Notes: generated by a model from the sequence alone, not told the origin. Counted from the stretch's first letter, positions 37,142-46,707 are shown. The stretch is DNA of 64,000 bases from Flagellimonas meridianipacifica (GCF_003001695.1 NZ_PVYX01000001.1:62001-126000), one strand, 5' to 3'. Translations and numbers: made by a program.

Positions 37142-37169
37142 AGTCTTAGTTGTTTTTGTTTAGCTCTGT

Positions 37170-39020
37170 TTATCGATCCAGTTGTCCTGCTATCCAATCT
37201 TCCACATTGCTTTCCAGTACACTTAGTGGCACAACACCGCTACCAAGTACCACATCGTGGAAGTCTCGGATATCAAAATCATTGCCTAATTTTTCTTTGG
37301 CCCGTTTTTTTAACTCCAGGATTTTCAATTCCCCAATCTTATAGGCCAATGCTTGCCCCGGCCAGGCGATGTAACGATCTACTTCCACCGTAATGTCGTG
37401 CTCGGCAATACCGGAGTTGGCTTTGAAATACTCAATCGCTTCCTCCCTGGACCAGCCCAAAGCATGGATGCCTGTGTCCACTACCAAGCGAATGGCACGC
37501 CAAATTTCTTCAGTTAGTCTACCGTAGCGTTGATAGGGGTCGGTGTACAACCCGAGTTCCTCACCCAGACTCTCAGCGTAAAGTCCCCAGCCTTCGGCAA
37601 AGGCGGTGAATTGAAACGTGACTTTTTTAAACTCGGGATCGTTTTCCAGTTCCTGGGCAATGGTAATTTGGAAATGATGGCCAGGCACTGCTTCATGTAG
37701 GCTGAGCGCTTCCATTCCCCACTTAGGGCGGCTCTTTAAATCGTAAGTGTTAGCATAGAAATAACCTGCCCTTCCCCCTTCCCTGGACCCTGGCATGTAA
37801 TAGGCTGAAGGAGCACTTTTTGCTCGATAGGCAGGAGTCTCATTTACGCCATAAGGCAGTACTGGCATAATGCCGAACAACTTGGGCAACTCAGGATCTA
37901 TACGTTTACAGATGTCACGATACGCTTTGAGCAATTCCTCTGGATCGATGAAATAAAACTGTGGGTCTTCCTTTAAGAAGGTATTGAAAGCTTGGATGTC
38001 TCCCTTAAACTTTAATTCTTCGATAATTTGCTCCATTTCTCCAAGAATCCGGGCCACCTCCCGTTTCCCAATTTCGTGTATTTCTTTGGCTGTCAGGTCA
38101 GTCGTGGTATGGAAACTGATCCGCTCATTATACCAGGCCTCGCCGTTAGGCAGGTCTTTGAGGCCGTACGTCCTTCGGGCCCTGGGCAGGTAGGTATCCT
38201 TCATGAAATTGTGAAAGGTCAATAGTGCCGGGTTCACTTCCTGACTGATAAGATTTCTAATCTCTTCCTGAAACGAACGTCCTCCTTCCGAGTCAATACT
38301 TCCTGGCAGGTTGGCTATAGGCTGATAAAAAGCACTCTCCTCCGGATTGTCCGTTATCAAACTGACCAATTGGGCAGGCACTTGCACCACCGAAGTGTAT
38401 GGCATAGAGATACCCTCATCCAGACCTTTCTGTAACAATGCCTGCATATCAGCAAGTACTTTGGCAATGCCTTCCATTCTGGATTTGAAGTTCTGCAAAT
38501 CCTTTTCCATTCTAATGGGCATGGACTGCATCGTCATGGCGATGTAATGATTGTAATTCTGGATCTGGTCTACAATGAGGTAGTGATTAGGAAACTGGCT
38601 GGTGTAATAGCTGTCAGCGACACTGCGGTTGTACACCTGATAGTTGGTCGCATTTTCGGGTGACAGGTCAGCTACATCAAACCAATCTTTGGTCTCATAA
38701 AGCCGCTTTAGGGTTTGCTTCCGCCTATCAAACCCTTCGGGTGATACTTCCATCCAAAGATGGTCATAAGTATGATTGCCCATTATGGTACCCATAGGAG
38801 GCAGTTGTTTGAGCTCATTGTCAGCGTACAGTTCAAAGAGCGCCTGTAAGCGTTCCGTTTCAGTGCTGAAGTTTTCTTTTTTACTGATGTAATCAAGTTG
38901 TTCTTCTATTGAGGCATTTTTCGGTGGTGATTTTGCATCAGGTTCTGGTTGAGAACAGGCCAATATCAGACTTGCCAGCAGAAACATGATGTACTTTGGT
39001 GTTGATTTTTTCATTTTCAT
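37170..39020 (-). CDS. DUF885 family peptidase-like lipoprotein
   Basis: 616 residues from the ATG at 39020 (a second ATG lies two codons on). Lipoprotein signal KYIMFLLASLILAC. The zinc-type motif HEAVPGHHFQ and a second acidic block FTAFAEGWGLYAESLG match DUF885, a family related to M3-like or M32-like carboxypeptidases, with short charged helices. The last third has WPGQALAYKIGELKIL. Likely periplasmic hydrolase of a peptide or amide. One base before the agmatine-deiminase fusion stop, so clearly cotranscribed. Intact. Confidence 0.87.
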   Translation of the reverse strand: MKMKKSTPKYIMFLLASLILACSQPEPDAKSPPKNASIEEQLDYISKKENFSTETERLQALFELYADNELKQLPPMGTIMGNHTYDHLWMEVSPEGFDRRKQTLKRLYETKDWFDVADLSPENATNYQVYNRSVADSYYTSQFPNHYLIVDQIQNYNHYIAMTMQSMPIRMEKDLQNFKSRMEGIAKVLADMQALLQKGLDEGISMPYTSVVQVPAQLVSLITDNPEESAFYQPIANLPGSIDSEGGRSFQEEIRNLISQEVNPALLTFHNFMKDTYLPRARRTYGLKDLPNGEAWYNERISFHTTTDLTAKEIHEIGKREVARILGEMEQIIEELKFKGDIQAFNTFLKEDPQFYFIDPEELLKAYRDICKRIDPELPKLFGIMPVLPYGVNETPAYRAKSAPSAYYMPGSREGGRAGYFYANTYDLKSRPKWGMEALSLHEAVPGHHFQITIAQELENDPEFKKVTFQFTAFAEGWGLYAESLGEELGLYTDPYQRYGRLTEEIWRAIRLVVDTGIHALGWSREEAIEYFKANSGIAEHDITVEVDRYIAWPGQALAYKIGELKILELKKRAKEKLGNDFDIRDFHDVVLGSGVVPLSVLESNVEDWIAGQLDR

Positions 39021-39045
39021 TGGTTTTTTGAAATTGATGTACATA

Positions 39046-40812
39046 TCATTTTTTGATTTTTGGCTGGTGCATAGTGATGCAATGTAATCCGCCTCCTCCC
39101 AGATTCACCGGTAGGGCATCTATCATCACTACCTTTCTTTCGGGAAATACCTCTTTCAATATAGCTTTTGCTTTTTCGTCTTGTAACCTTATGCTTTCGG
39201 GCATTCCATCCCGCCAATATTTTTGCCCGACAATGACCTTGTTTGTTATAATAAAATTGAGGTAACTGGCTGGGACCACAACGGTTATGGAATTTCCCTC
39301 TGGAAAAAGGCTTCCATCCTGATAATTCAATGTTTTTACGTAATCGTATACATAATCTCCAGGATTCATTGTGGTAAGGATCGTGGATGGTAATGGCAGT
39401 CTTTTGATGGTAAACAAGTTTCCATCATGATCCCGACTGCCCGAGAGTATTTCGAAGTTCTTTTCCAAACGGTGATGATTTTCTCTGGCAAGAGGATCTG
39501 ATAGTTCGGTACTATCCACAGCTGCTAAAAGAATAGTAGAATCGTTGACAAAACGGGCGAATTCATCGACATGCCCATTGGTTGTTACCACAGTATAAGC
39601 GTTACCTTTTTCAGCTGTATTCAGTGGGCCCAGAAAGGTATGGGTGTCCTCTACCAGCCCCTCTTCAAGCCAGATTACATTCTTAATGCCGAGCATCCTT
39701 TCGAATTCTACTTCCATATCGGCTCTGGACATAGTCGGATTTCGTCCTGATTCCACTTTTTCCGTGACCATTAGTGTCCCCTTGCCGTTCACTTCCCTGT
39801 TTCCCCCTTCGCTTATCATTGGGCTTGAGATAAGTGGAATACTCAACATTTTGGCCACCCCCTCATCATACTTTTCTTCTATTTTAGTGGCAGCATACAA
39901 GGTATCTGCATATCCCCAAGAATTAAAATTAAAGTCGGCTATGGCATGACCACCGCTTTCAGTTTTCACGAAAATGGGTCCCATGTCCCTCACCCAAATT
40001 TCAATGGATGGAATCACCTCAAAAACCAGGTTGGTCAAATTGGGATAAATATCTGTTAGGGTATTTTTTGCCTCATCCCGAATGGCGTCATCAGCACAAC
40101 TGATAATGATTTTGGTGTCCTTTACTAGCGTATCTATTATGGCCAAGGTCACTTCTTCTACTGATTCCCCATTTTTGTGGTCGTAAGTCGGCCAGATAAG
40201 CCTGATGGCTTCCACATCTTCAAATTCGGCCATTTGGCGAAGTACCGTTATCTTCTCGTTCTCTTTTTTTGGATGTATGGTCTTCCAGGTCCTGTCTGCT
40301 TTGCGAAGAAACTTGAGTTCGTTTTCTTCCCATCTTTCCTTCGCTCGGAAGTTGGGCGAATCGTGAAAAAGGTAGAGTTTATGATTAATAATCTTAAATG
40401 AAGTAGGTGTACTGGGATACTTTCCCGGTTTGTTTGACCCCACGCCTTTACCCGTTTCCATTCTCAAACCAAACGCGCAATACCCACCAAATTGCGGCAG
40501 GTATTTTTCAGGGTTGCTGATGAATAGAGACCTGCTCTGTTCACTAACAAAGTGGTAGGTAACACCTTCATGTTCATAAGAATTGGAATCCTTACCTTCA
40601 ATGGCCTTTCCTTTGGTGAAGTACGAGATAACATCATATCCGCCTACTCCCAAACCATTCTTACCTACGTAGTAATAACTGGAATCGGAGAGGAAATAGA
40701 GGGTGCTCTTTTCACTTCCCGTCCTTGATTTCTCCTTGTTGTTGTTAGGAGTACCACAAGTGGTGAAAAGTATTAGAAATAGTGCATACGGTATTTTTTT
40801 TATATACTTCAT
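39046..40812 (-). CDS. YHS domain fused to agmatine deiminase, lipoprotein
   Basis: 588 residues. Lipoprotein signal ending ILFTTC (Cys19). Residues about 45-160 are a YHS-type domain (GVGGYDVISYFTKGKAIEG, NPEKYLPQFGGYCAFGL). Residues about 180-588 are an agmatine deiminase/porphyromonas-type PAD: Asp pair in VRDMGPIF, EGGNREVNGKGTLM, His in NGHVDEFARF and nucleophile Cys578 in GGGGLHCITMH. The enzyme would hydrolyse a guanidine group (agmatine to N-carbamoylputrescine, or a peptidyl/related amidine) outside the cytoplasm. Normal agmatine deiminases are cytosolic and lack YHS. First large gene of the - strand operon. Confidence 0.88.
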   Translation of the reverse strand: MKYIKKIPYALFLILFTTCGTPNNNKEKSRTGSEKSTLYFLSDSSYYYVGKNGLGVGGYDVISYFTKGKAIEGKDSNSYEHEGVTYHFVSEQSRSLFISNPEKYLPQFGGYCAFGLRMETGKGVGSNKPGKYPSTPTSFKIINHKLYLFHDSPNFRAKERWEENELKFLRKADRTWKTIHPKKENEKITVLRQMAEFEDVEAIRLIWPTYDHKNGESVEEVTLAIIDTLVKDTKIIISCADDAIRDEAKNTLTDIYPNLTNLVFEVIPSIEIWVRDMGPIFVKTESGGHAIADFNFNSWGYADTLYAATKIEEKYDEGVAKMLSIPLISSPMISEGGNREVNGKGTLMVTEKVESGRNPTMSRADMEVEFERMLGIKNVIWLEEGLVEDTHTFLGPLNTAEKGNAYTVVTTNGHVDEFARFVNDSTILLAAVDSTELSDPLARENHHRLEKNFEILSGSRDHDGNLFTIKRLPLPSTILTTMNPGDYVYDYVKTLNYQDGSLFPEGNSITVVVPASYLNFIITNKVIVGQKYWRDGMPESIRLQDEKAKAILKEVFPERKVVMIDALPVNLGGGGLHCITMHQPKIKK

Positions 40813-40818
40813 AGCCTA

Positions 40819-40947
40819 TTATTTCGAGGGCATTTTGGAAGTACAGGCCCACCAAACTTCCAGAAAATAATCAAAGCAAAGCCATCCGGTAAGGATTATA
40901 ATAGCTCCTATTAAGACCTGAACCCCGCACCTTTTTAGATTTTGCAT
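40819..40947 (-). CDS. Possible 42-residue membrane protein
   Basis: ATG 40947 to TAA 40819: a basic start (MQNLKRCG), one strong helix (VQVLIGAIIILTGWLCFDYF) and a short tail. It ends six bases before the next start, which suggests an operon leader gene. Too short for family recognition; coding nature is not proven. Confidence 0.35.
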   Translation of the reverse strand: MQNLKRCGVQVLIGAIIILTGWLCFDYFLEVWWACTSKMPSK

Positions 40948-41610
40948 TGTAATGCTTTTTTTATTGTCTTTCCCTGCATATCCAATTCACTGATAAATAA
41001 GGGTGGAGCCCAACTTGCCCGGCTCATGAGTACCAAAACTTCCATACGGGCACCAGCTTCCAAAGTCATCAATAAATGCTCAACAAACCTGAAAGTGACG
41101 AAAGAGAAGGTGATAATGTAGCTTCTGACCATCCACTTCCGATGTACTACTTTTCAGTGCTTGATGGTTAGAAACGCCATAATGGCTGATTTCACCCATG
41201 AGAAACCAAGACCAAGCGACCCCATTACATAAGGCAAGCCAACTCTCGAAATGATGGCAGAAGTCTGAACAGATAGCCAACCAAAAAACAAAGATACATT
41301 GCGCCCTTGTCCAATTCTCCGATGCGTTGCAAAACGGGGATTGCTAAAATCAGGTACTATCTGAAAGTAATCCATCAGTTTCGTAACAATACCGAAATCA
41401 AAATATGGAACTATCCGAACTGCCCTTGGAAAGGTATAGGTACAATAACATTCTTCGATCTCTATTGGTCTAGGAGACGTTCTGTCAACTGCAGGGTGAA
41501 TCCTCGAGAATTTAGCGGGAATACCCAATATTCCAATGGAACATTTAATTAAGTCATGATTTGTGTCCTTTTCTGTTTTGCTGATTGCCACGGGATAGCT
41601 TATCCATACA
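40948..41610. other. Unassigned stretch, no credible gene
   Basis: About 660 bases. On the - strand several overlapping frames (one of 145 codons, 41154-41591) carry protein-like hydrophobic pieces (for example QRIGELDKGAMYLCFLVGYL in another frame), but no single frame gives a domain-like protein. It may be a frameshifted remnant of a small membrane protein, plus the operon promoter. I could not identify it. Confidence 0.45.
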
Positions 41611-42135
41611 TTATTTACCGGGAGGCGTAATGGTAAAGCCTTGACTTCTCATAACATCTCCTGTGTCATAATAGTAATACACTCCAACAATCTCCTTTCC
41701 ATTTTCGGTAAGGATGGCCGTATGGTAGCGTACAGGGCTCTTTTTACCTGTCTCTTTATGGGTAATTGTGTTAAGCCCCCAACATAATACCCATTCGCCT
41801 TCGTTCCAGTTATTGGTTACTTTTACAGGGAGGTATAATTCACTAGTCAGCTCGTAAGTATAGGTTTTCATACTTTCTTTAAGAAAATCTTTGTGCTGCG
41901 CTACGTTCAGTGAGTCATTGCCTGCACCCAAGCCATATATCATTGCCTTGTCAGCAAGATTTTTCTGGAGTTTGGATACATCCATATCCTTCCAACCCTG
42001 CACGTATTGCTGGGCGAGTTTTAGCGCCGCATCGGCATTGGGAAAATCCAAGGTTACTTCACTTTGCGCTTGCGTTGTGGTTGAAAAAAATAAAAGGGTG
42101 ATTGCCGACAGAATTGTTGTTTTCAAAGTTTTCAT
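41611..42135 (-). CDS. Secreted NTF2-like protein A
   Basis: 174 residues with a signal peptide (MKTLKTTILSAITLLFFSTTTQAQ). Its single domain has the NTF2/SnoaL pattern: AALKLAQQYVQGWKDMD, then a beta-rich half with EWVLCWGLNTITHK and KEIVGVYYYYD, ending GFTITPPGK. The next gene up encodes a related protein with the same C-terminal TITPP end, so the pair is an old tandem duplication. Sequestering or isomerase-like cone fold; ligand unknown. Transcribed away from the sensor kinase at 42931. Confidence 0.83.
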   Translation of the reverse strand: MKTLKTTILSAITLLFFSTTTQAQSEVTLDFPNADAALKLAQQYVQGWKDMDVSKLQKNLADKAMIYGLGAGNDSLNVAQHKDFLKESMKTYTYELTSELYLPVKVTNNWNEGEWVLCWGLNTITHKETGKKSPVRYHTAILTENGKEIVGVYYYYDTGDVMRSQGFTITPPGK

Positions 42136-42161
42136 TGTGTGTTATGATATTTAGGTTTGAT

Positions 42162-42680
42162 TTATTCTTCTGGTGGTGTTATTGTGTAGCCCAATTTTTT
42201 GGCAAAACTTAACCGATCGTAGTAAATGGAAGCTTCGTTAATTTTTCCGTTCTTCACATTGGCCGTATATTGGTATGGAAGCACAATATCAGTTCCATTT
42301 TCAATGAAGGAATATGTACCCCTTACCGACACCCAATCCCCTTGGTAATCGCCGTCAAGCACCCTAAAAGTCTGATAGACATACTTGTTTTTTTGATTAG
42401 TACGCGTTTTGTGGATTTCTTTCCATTGCGCAATTTCTTCCAATTTGATGATTTTCTCGTTGTGGCTTGGTCCGTTGACTATATATTCATCAGCCAACAA
42501 TCCTGCCACAGTTGCCATGTCATTGCCAACCAATGCATCCAAATAGGATGCTCCCACTTTAAGGTCTTCTTCAGCTGTTGGATTTTCAACAACGGTCTCT
42601 GCATAACTCTTTTCTTGTGCAAAAGCGCCTTGACCTATAAAAAACAAAATTATCATTGCTGATACTCTTAGTGTTCTCAT
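42162..42680 (-). CDS. Secreted NTF2-like protein B
   Basis: 172 residues, signal peptide ending IGQGAFAQ. ASYLDALVGNDMATVAGLLADEY and GDWVSVRGTYSFIENG outline the NTF2-like cone; it ends GYTITPPEE, echoing the neighbour 26 bases downstream. First gene of the pair, divergent from the sensor kinase with a 250-base shared upstream region, so it is a plausible target of that two-component system. Confidence 0.83.
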   Translation of the reverse strand: MRTLRVSAMIILFFIGQGAFAQEKSYAETVVENPTAEEDLKVGASYLDALVGNDMATVAGLLADEYIVNGPSHNEKIIKLEEIAQWKEIHKTRTNQKNKYVYQTFRVLDGDYQGDWVSVRGTYSFIENGTDIVLPYQYTANVKNGKINEASIYYDRLSFAKKLGYTITPPEE

Positions 42681-42930
42681 AATTGTTCGGTTTTAGCTAG
42701 CAATGCTAATCTTTTATGCTTTTTTCATACATTTTAAAAGTATACTAAAGACTTACGTTAGTGGAGTATGCCTTAACTGCGATGTGACATATCAAAAATA
42801 TATTGTGTCCCCATATCATTGCAATCACATTTTCATGTGGTTTTAGGCTAAAAAAACCTACATATAGAGGTTGACTCAGGCATCATCCCTACTTTGTCGT
42901 CCCTTTTGTATATTAGTATTAATCAACATA

Positions 42931-45900
42931 ATGTATCTTTTGTTCAGACTTAGGAATCTAGCTAAAAAACAGGCAGAAATAACCCTAATGGGTCTTTTCT
43001 TAAGCCATTGGGCCATGGCACAGGTCAAGCCGCAGATAGAGGTACTGACTCAGGACCAAGGACTCCCGTCGCGTGAAATCACAAGTATCACCCAAGACAC
43101 GCAAGGCCTTATGTGGTTTGGGACTACCCAGGGCATCCTGCGATATGATGGTTATGAGTATGTCGCCTATAATAGCAATCCGGATAATCCCCATTTTATA
43201 CCCGAAGAAAGTATTGAAGGTACAATGTACTTTAAAAGTGCCGATTCCCTATGGTTTGTAGCCGACAAAAAATTGTTTGCCATGGACATTGAAGATGATG
43301 GTATTTTACTTTTTGGTGAGGAAGCGGGCATAAAGGGTGAGGTCATGGCATTACACCAAAATCGCGACGGTACATTTTGGATTATCACCGATAATTTTGA
43401 TAGAAGCCCTAAGGACAACGCCCATCAATTCCTTCAAAAATACGTGCGGGGCAAAGGTTTTATCACACTGGCCAAAGTAAAAAGAGGCATAAGTTGGTTC
43501 ACATCATTGGTAACTGATAGTGAACTGAACATCTGGTGGGGGAACATTCCCCAAGGGCTTGCAAAGTACGATATACACGGAAATCTTCTAAATACAGTGA
43601 CTGTGGACACCTATGACTGGTTTGGTCGCGATCTACATTTTTTGGAATCTTTTTTTGATCGCGAAGGGAAACACTTTATTTTTCCCAAAAGTAAGGGTGG
43701 GATAGATTTATTAAATGGGGAAGCACAAAAATCCATAAGGTTTCTAGATGTCCCACAGAACATTTACCATGCCGCACAGGACAAACAAGGAGACTATTGG
43801 TTTGCTGGTGCAAATCGTCTTTTTAAAGTGGCCGGTGACAGTAGTTATTCAGATCTTACAGCGGAACTACAGTCCAAAATGGACTTTAAGAAAATCACTT
43901 CACTGTTTTTGGATGGAACGGGTTTACTTTGGGTAGGCTCCGATGGCGGAATCGCAAAGATTAGTGAAAAAAAGCAATTGTTCGATCACATGTTCGTTTC
44001 GGACAACCAAGGGTGGGGCAATACTATTCGTGGAATTGTTCAGTTACCCAACAATACCATTATTGCCAAATGTGAAAGCCGGAGAAAATTATTAGCCTGG
44101 AAGGAGAACGAAACGGAATACGAGTTTAAGTTCAACAAGAATTATGAACACCCCGGGCAACCCTTGTATGATTCAAAATATTTGGTACTTGCTGAAGACG
44201 GCATTCATCTTTACGCCATTGGTGAAACTTTGATGAAAATTAACATAGGAGATGGTTCTGTAACGGAATATGAGCAATTCAGGCCTTATATCAACTTAAC
44301 GGATGTTCTGCCGTTAATTCAGTTAAAGGATGGAAGGCTTTTGTTTGGACGTTCCTTAAAAGAACTGCTTCTCTTTGATCCTAAGAGCGGGAGGCATTGG
44401 CTTCCATTTGATCATCTGTCCAATTCTAAGAATGTTACTGGGCTACAGTTTCTTTTGGAAAGCAAAACACCCAACAAAATTTGGGTCGCCACACAAAGTG
44501 AAGGTCTGTTATTGGTCGATATCAATGGTAAAATCGATGCCCACTACCATACGGGTTCCATACCCCGATTAAACAAAAACAAGGTGCTGGTGGTATACGA
44601 GGATTCCAATAATGGGGTATGGGCCGGCACCTATGGTGGTGGACTAAATCACGTCGATTTAGAGAAAAAGCGGATAAAGGTTTATGATAATAGTGACGGC
44701 TTGGCAGATAACAATGTGACTGCAATTTTGCCGTATGGAGAAAACGGCTATTGGATTTCCACCTATAACGGGCTTTCCTTTTTTGATGTTGAATTGGAGC
44801 GCTTTCAGAATTTTTTTGTAGAAGATGGACTTTCACACAATGAATTCAACTACGGTGCCTCCCTGCGGGGTTACAACGGTTATTATTTTTTTGGTGGGAT
44901 GAACGGCCTTAACCGATTTCAGCCAGAGAGAGTCTTGGATAAAACCCAGTTACCTCCATTGAAGTTGACCAAAGTGGTGCATCTCAATCAAAAAGAGACG
45001 GCTTCCACCACAATGGACCTTATCCAAAACGGGGTGAACTCTCTTAAGATTTCACCATACGAACAGTATACGACAGTACATTGGACAATGCCCTCCTATT
45101 TCAAAAACGAAAAACACAAATATTATACTTGGTTGGAAGGTTTTGAAAATCAATGGCAATTTAATGGCACGTCTTCTTTTGTTCGATACAATAAATTACC
45201 TGCCGGAGCGTATGTACTCCATGTTCGGGGAACGGATTCCAGTGGAAACATGAGCAAGGGGGAAATCGCCTTACCCATAAAAGTTCAGCAAATCTACTAC
45301 CGTAGCTGGTGGTTTATAGGACTATGCGCTTTGGTTGCGGCAAGCATCATATACACGCTGTTCAATTTAAGATTGAAGCAGGCGTTGGCCATTGAACGAC
45401 TACGGATGCAAATCTCGAGCGACCTTCATGATGAAGTTGGTTCCATGTTGAGCGGTTTAAGCATGCAAACCGAGCTTATGGAAATGCAGGCAAGCAAGAA
45501 AGATAAGGCTCAACTTCAAAGAATCAGAGCAATCAGTCGAAGGGCCATGTCACAGATGCGGGATTTAGTTTGGAGCATTGATTCAAGGCAGGAAAAATTG
45601 CGGGATTTGGTAAACAGGATGCAAGAACTGTTTGAGGAAGTACTTTTGCCCAAAGGCATTGCTTTTGAGATTGAGACAGAAGGAATATCCATATCCAAAA
45701 AATTGCCTTCTGAAATCAGACAGCATTTATTCCTTATATTCAAGGAAGCCGTGACCAATACCTTGAAGCACTCCAATGCCAACATGTTTAAGGTAGTATT
45801 CGCAACTCAGAACAAGACATTAAAAATAGTCATAGAGGACAATGGATGCCCGGCTAAAAAAAAGGTTAACACTGGGTTGGGTATTTCAAACATGATATAC

Positions 45901-45984
45901 AGGACCTCAAAGATGAAAGGGTCGTTGGAGGTTGATACTACCAACGGATTTCGGATTACACTAAACCTGCCATTTAAAATTTGA
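42931..45984 (+). CDS. Reg_prop/Y_Y_Y sensor histidine kinase (HisKA_3)
   Basis: 1017 residues from the ATG at 42931 (a TTG 60 bases earlier adds no sense). Signal (to about 29), then a two-propeller periplasmic sensor of Reg_prop blades (TSITQDTQGLMWFGTTQGIL; VVYEDSNNGVWAGTYGGGLN; YGENGYWISTYNGLSFFD), a Y_Y_Y domain (about 690-770), one membrane helix (SWWFIGLCALVAASIIYTLF) and a cytoplasmic NarX-type kinase. The phospho-acceptor is His833 in SDLHDEVGS; N-box FKEAVTNTLKHSNAN and G-box NTGLGISNM are present. Kinase and regulator are separate, unlike the fused hybrids for glycans. Ligand unknown. Response-regulator gene follows 81 bases later. Confidence 0.93.
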   Translation: MYLLFRLRNLAKKQAEITLMGLFLSHWAMAQVKPQIEVLTQDQGLPSREITSITQDTQGLMWFGTTQGILRYDGYEYVAYNSNPDNPHFIPEESIEGTMYFKSADSLWFVADKKLFAMDIEDDGILLFGEEAGIKGEVMALHQNRDGTFWIITDNFDRSPKDNAHQFLQKYVRGKGFITLAKVKRGISWFTSLVTDSELNIWWGNIPQGLAKYDIHGNLLNTVTVDTYDWFGRDLHFLESFFDREGKHFIFPKSKGGIDLLNGEAQKSIRFLDVPQNIYHAAQDKQGDYWFAGANRLFKVAGDSSYSDLTAELQSKMDFKKITSLFLDGTGLLWVGSDGGIAKISEKKQLFDHMFVSDNQGWGNTIRGIVQLPNNTIIAKCESRRKLLAWKENETEYEFKFNKNYEHPGQPLYDSKYLVLAEDGIHLYAIGETLMKINIGDGSVTEYEQFRPYINLTDVLPLIQLKDGRLLFGRSLKELLLFDPKSGRHWLPFDHLSNSKNVTGLQFLLESKTPNKIWVATQSEGLLLVDINGKIDAHYHTGSIPRLNKNKVLVVYEDSNNGVWAGTYGGGLNHVDLEKKRIKVYDNSDGLADNNVTAILPYGENGYWISTYNGLSFFDVELERFQNFFVEDGLSHNEFNYGASLRGYNGYYFFGGMNGLNRFQPERVLDKTQLPPLKLTKVVHLNQKETASTTMDLIQNGVNSLKISPYEQYTTVHWTMPSYFKNEKHKYYTWLEGFENQWQFNGTSSFVRYNKLPAGAYVLHVRGTDSSGNMSKGEIALPIKVQQIYYRSWWFIGLCALVAASIIYTLFNLRLKQALAIERLRMQISSDLHDEVGSMLSGLSMQTELMEMQASKKDKAQLQRIRAISRRAMSQMRDLVWSIDSRQEKLRDLVNRMQELFEEVLLPKGIAFEIETEGISISKKLPSEIRQHLFLIFKEAVTNTLKHSNANMFKVVFATQNKTLKIVIEDNGCPAKKKVNTGLGISNMIYRTSKMKGSLEVDTTNGFRITLNLPFKI

Positions 45985-46065
45985 ATTTGCCAGTGGACGA
46001 ATTTGACATGATGATGTGATTGACAAAACTCGCGATACCCATTATTTTATTGGGCGCATTAAATT

Positions 46066-46707
46066 ATGATTGACCTGACCGTGATACAAGTTGCGATTAT
46101 AGAGGACGAACGTGTCGTGTTGGATAGCCTGATGGCTTTTATGGGCAAAGATCCCAGTATAAACGTTGTCCATACTGGGTATTCCATTGAAGATTTTCTG
46201 AGTTCAGCCAAGGGCAAAAAAACCACCCCGAATGTCATCTTATTAGATGTTAATTTACCGGGGATTTCTGGGATTGATGGTATTGCCCCGCTCAAAAAAC
46301 AGTATCCCGGGGTCAATATCGTCATTCTTACTACTTTTGAAGATAGCGACCACATATTCAGAGCATTAAAAGCAGGGGCCTGTTCCTACATATCCAAGCA
46401 GACTTCATTGTTGCTAATCGGTGAGGCCATAAAAATTGTCGCTAAAGGTGGGGCCTACATGTCCCCTGCAATTGCTAGGAAGATTGTGGGATATTTTGCA
46501 CCAGAAAAGAAAAAACCCAAGAACCTTACCGAAAGACAAAATGAGATCGTAGCCCTTATAGTTGAGGGGAAGAGCTATAAAATGGTAGCAGATTCACTTT
46601 GTGTGAGTATCGATACGGTACGAAGCCATATCAAAAATATATATAGGCAACTGGAGATCAATAGCAAGGCCGAACTTATACGAAAATCATACAATGGGGA
46701 ACTATAG
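46066..46707 (+). CDS. LuxR/NarL-type response regulator
   Basis: 213 residues. Receiver domain with the phosphorylatable Asp61 in NVILLDVNLPG, the acidic pocket IIEDE near the start, Thr in ILTTFED and Lys in YISKQTS. The C-terminal LuxR helix-turn-helix (LTERQNEIVALIVEGKSYKM, then DTVRSHIKNIYRQLEIN) binds DNA. Partner of the HisKA_3 kinase directly upstream, a standard pairing. Likely targets include the divergent NTF2-like genes, and possibly the operon at 41 kb; this is inference from position. Confidence 0.93.
   Translation: MIDLTVIQVAIIEDERVVLDSLMAFMGKDPSINVVHTGYSIEDFLSSAKGKKTTPNVILLDVNLPGISGIDGIAPLKKQYPGVNIVILTTFEDSDHIFRALKAGACSYISKQTSLLLIGEAIKIVAKGGAYMSPAIARKIVGYFAPEKKKPKNLTERQNEIVALIVEGKSYKMVADSLCVSIDTVRSHIKNIYRQLEINSKAELIRKSYNGEL

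Noticed and set aside
41154-41591. A 145-codon - strand frame.
   Set aside because: Odd composition with no recognisable motif; neighbouring frames hold competing protein-like pieces, so it is more likely a frameshifted remnant than a gene.
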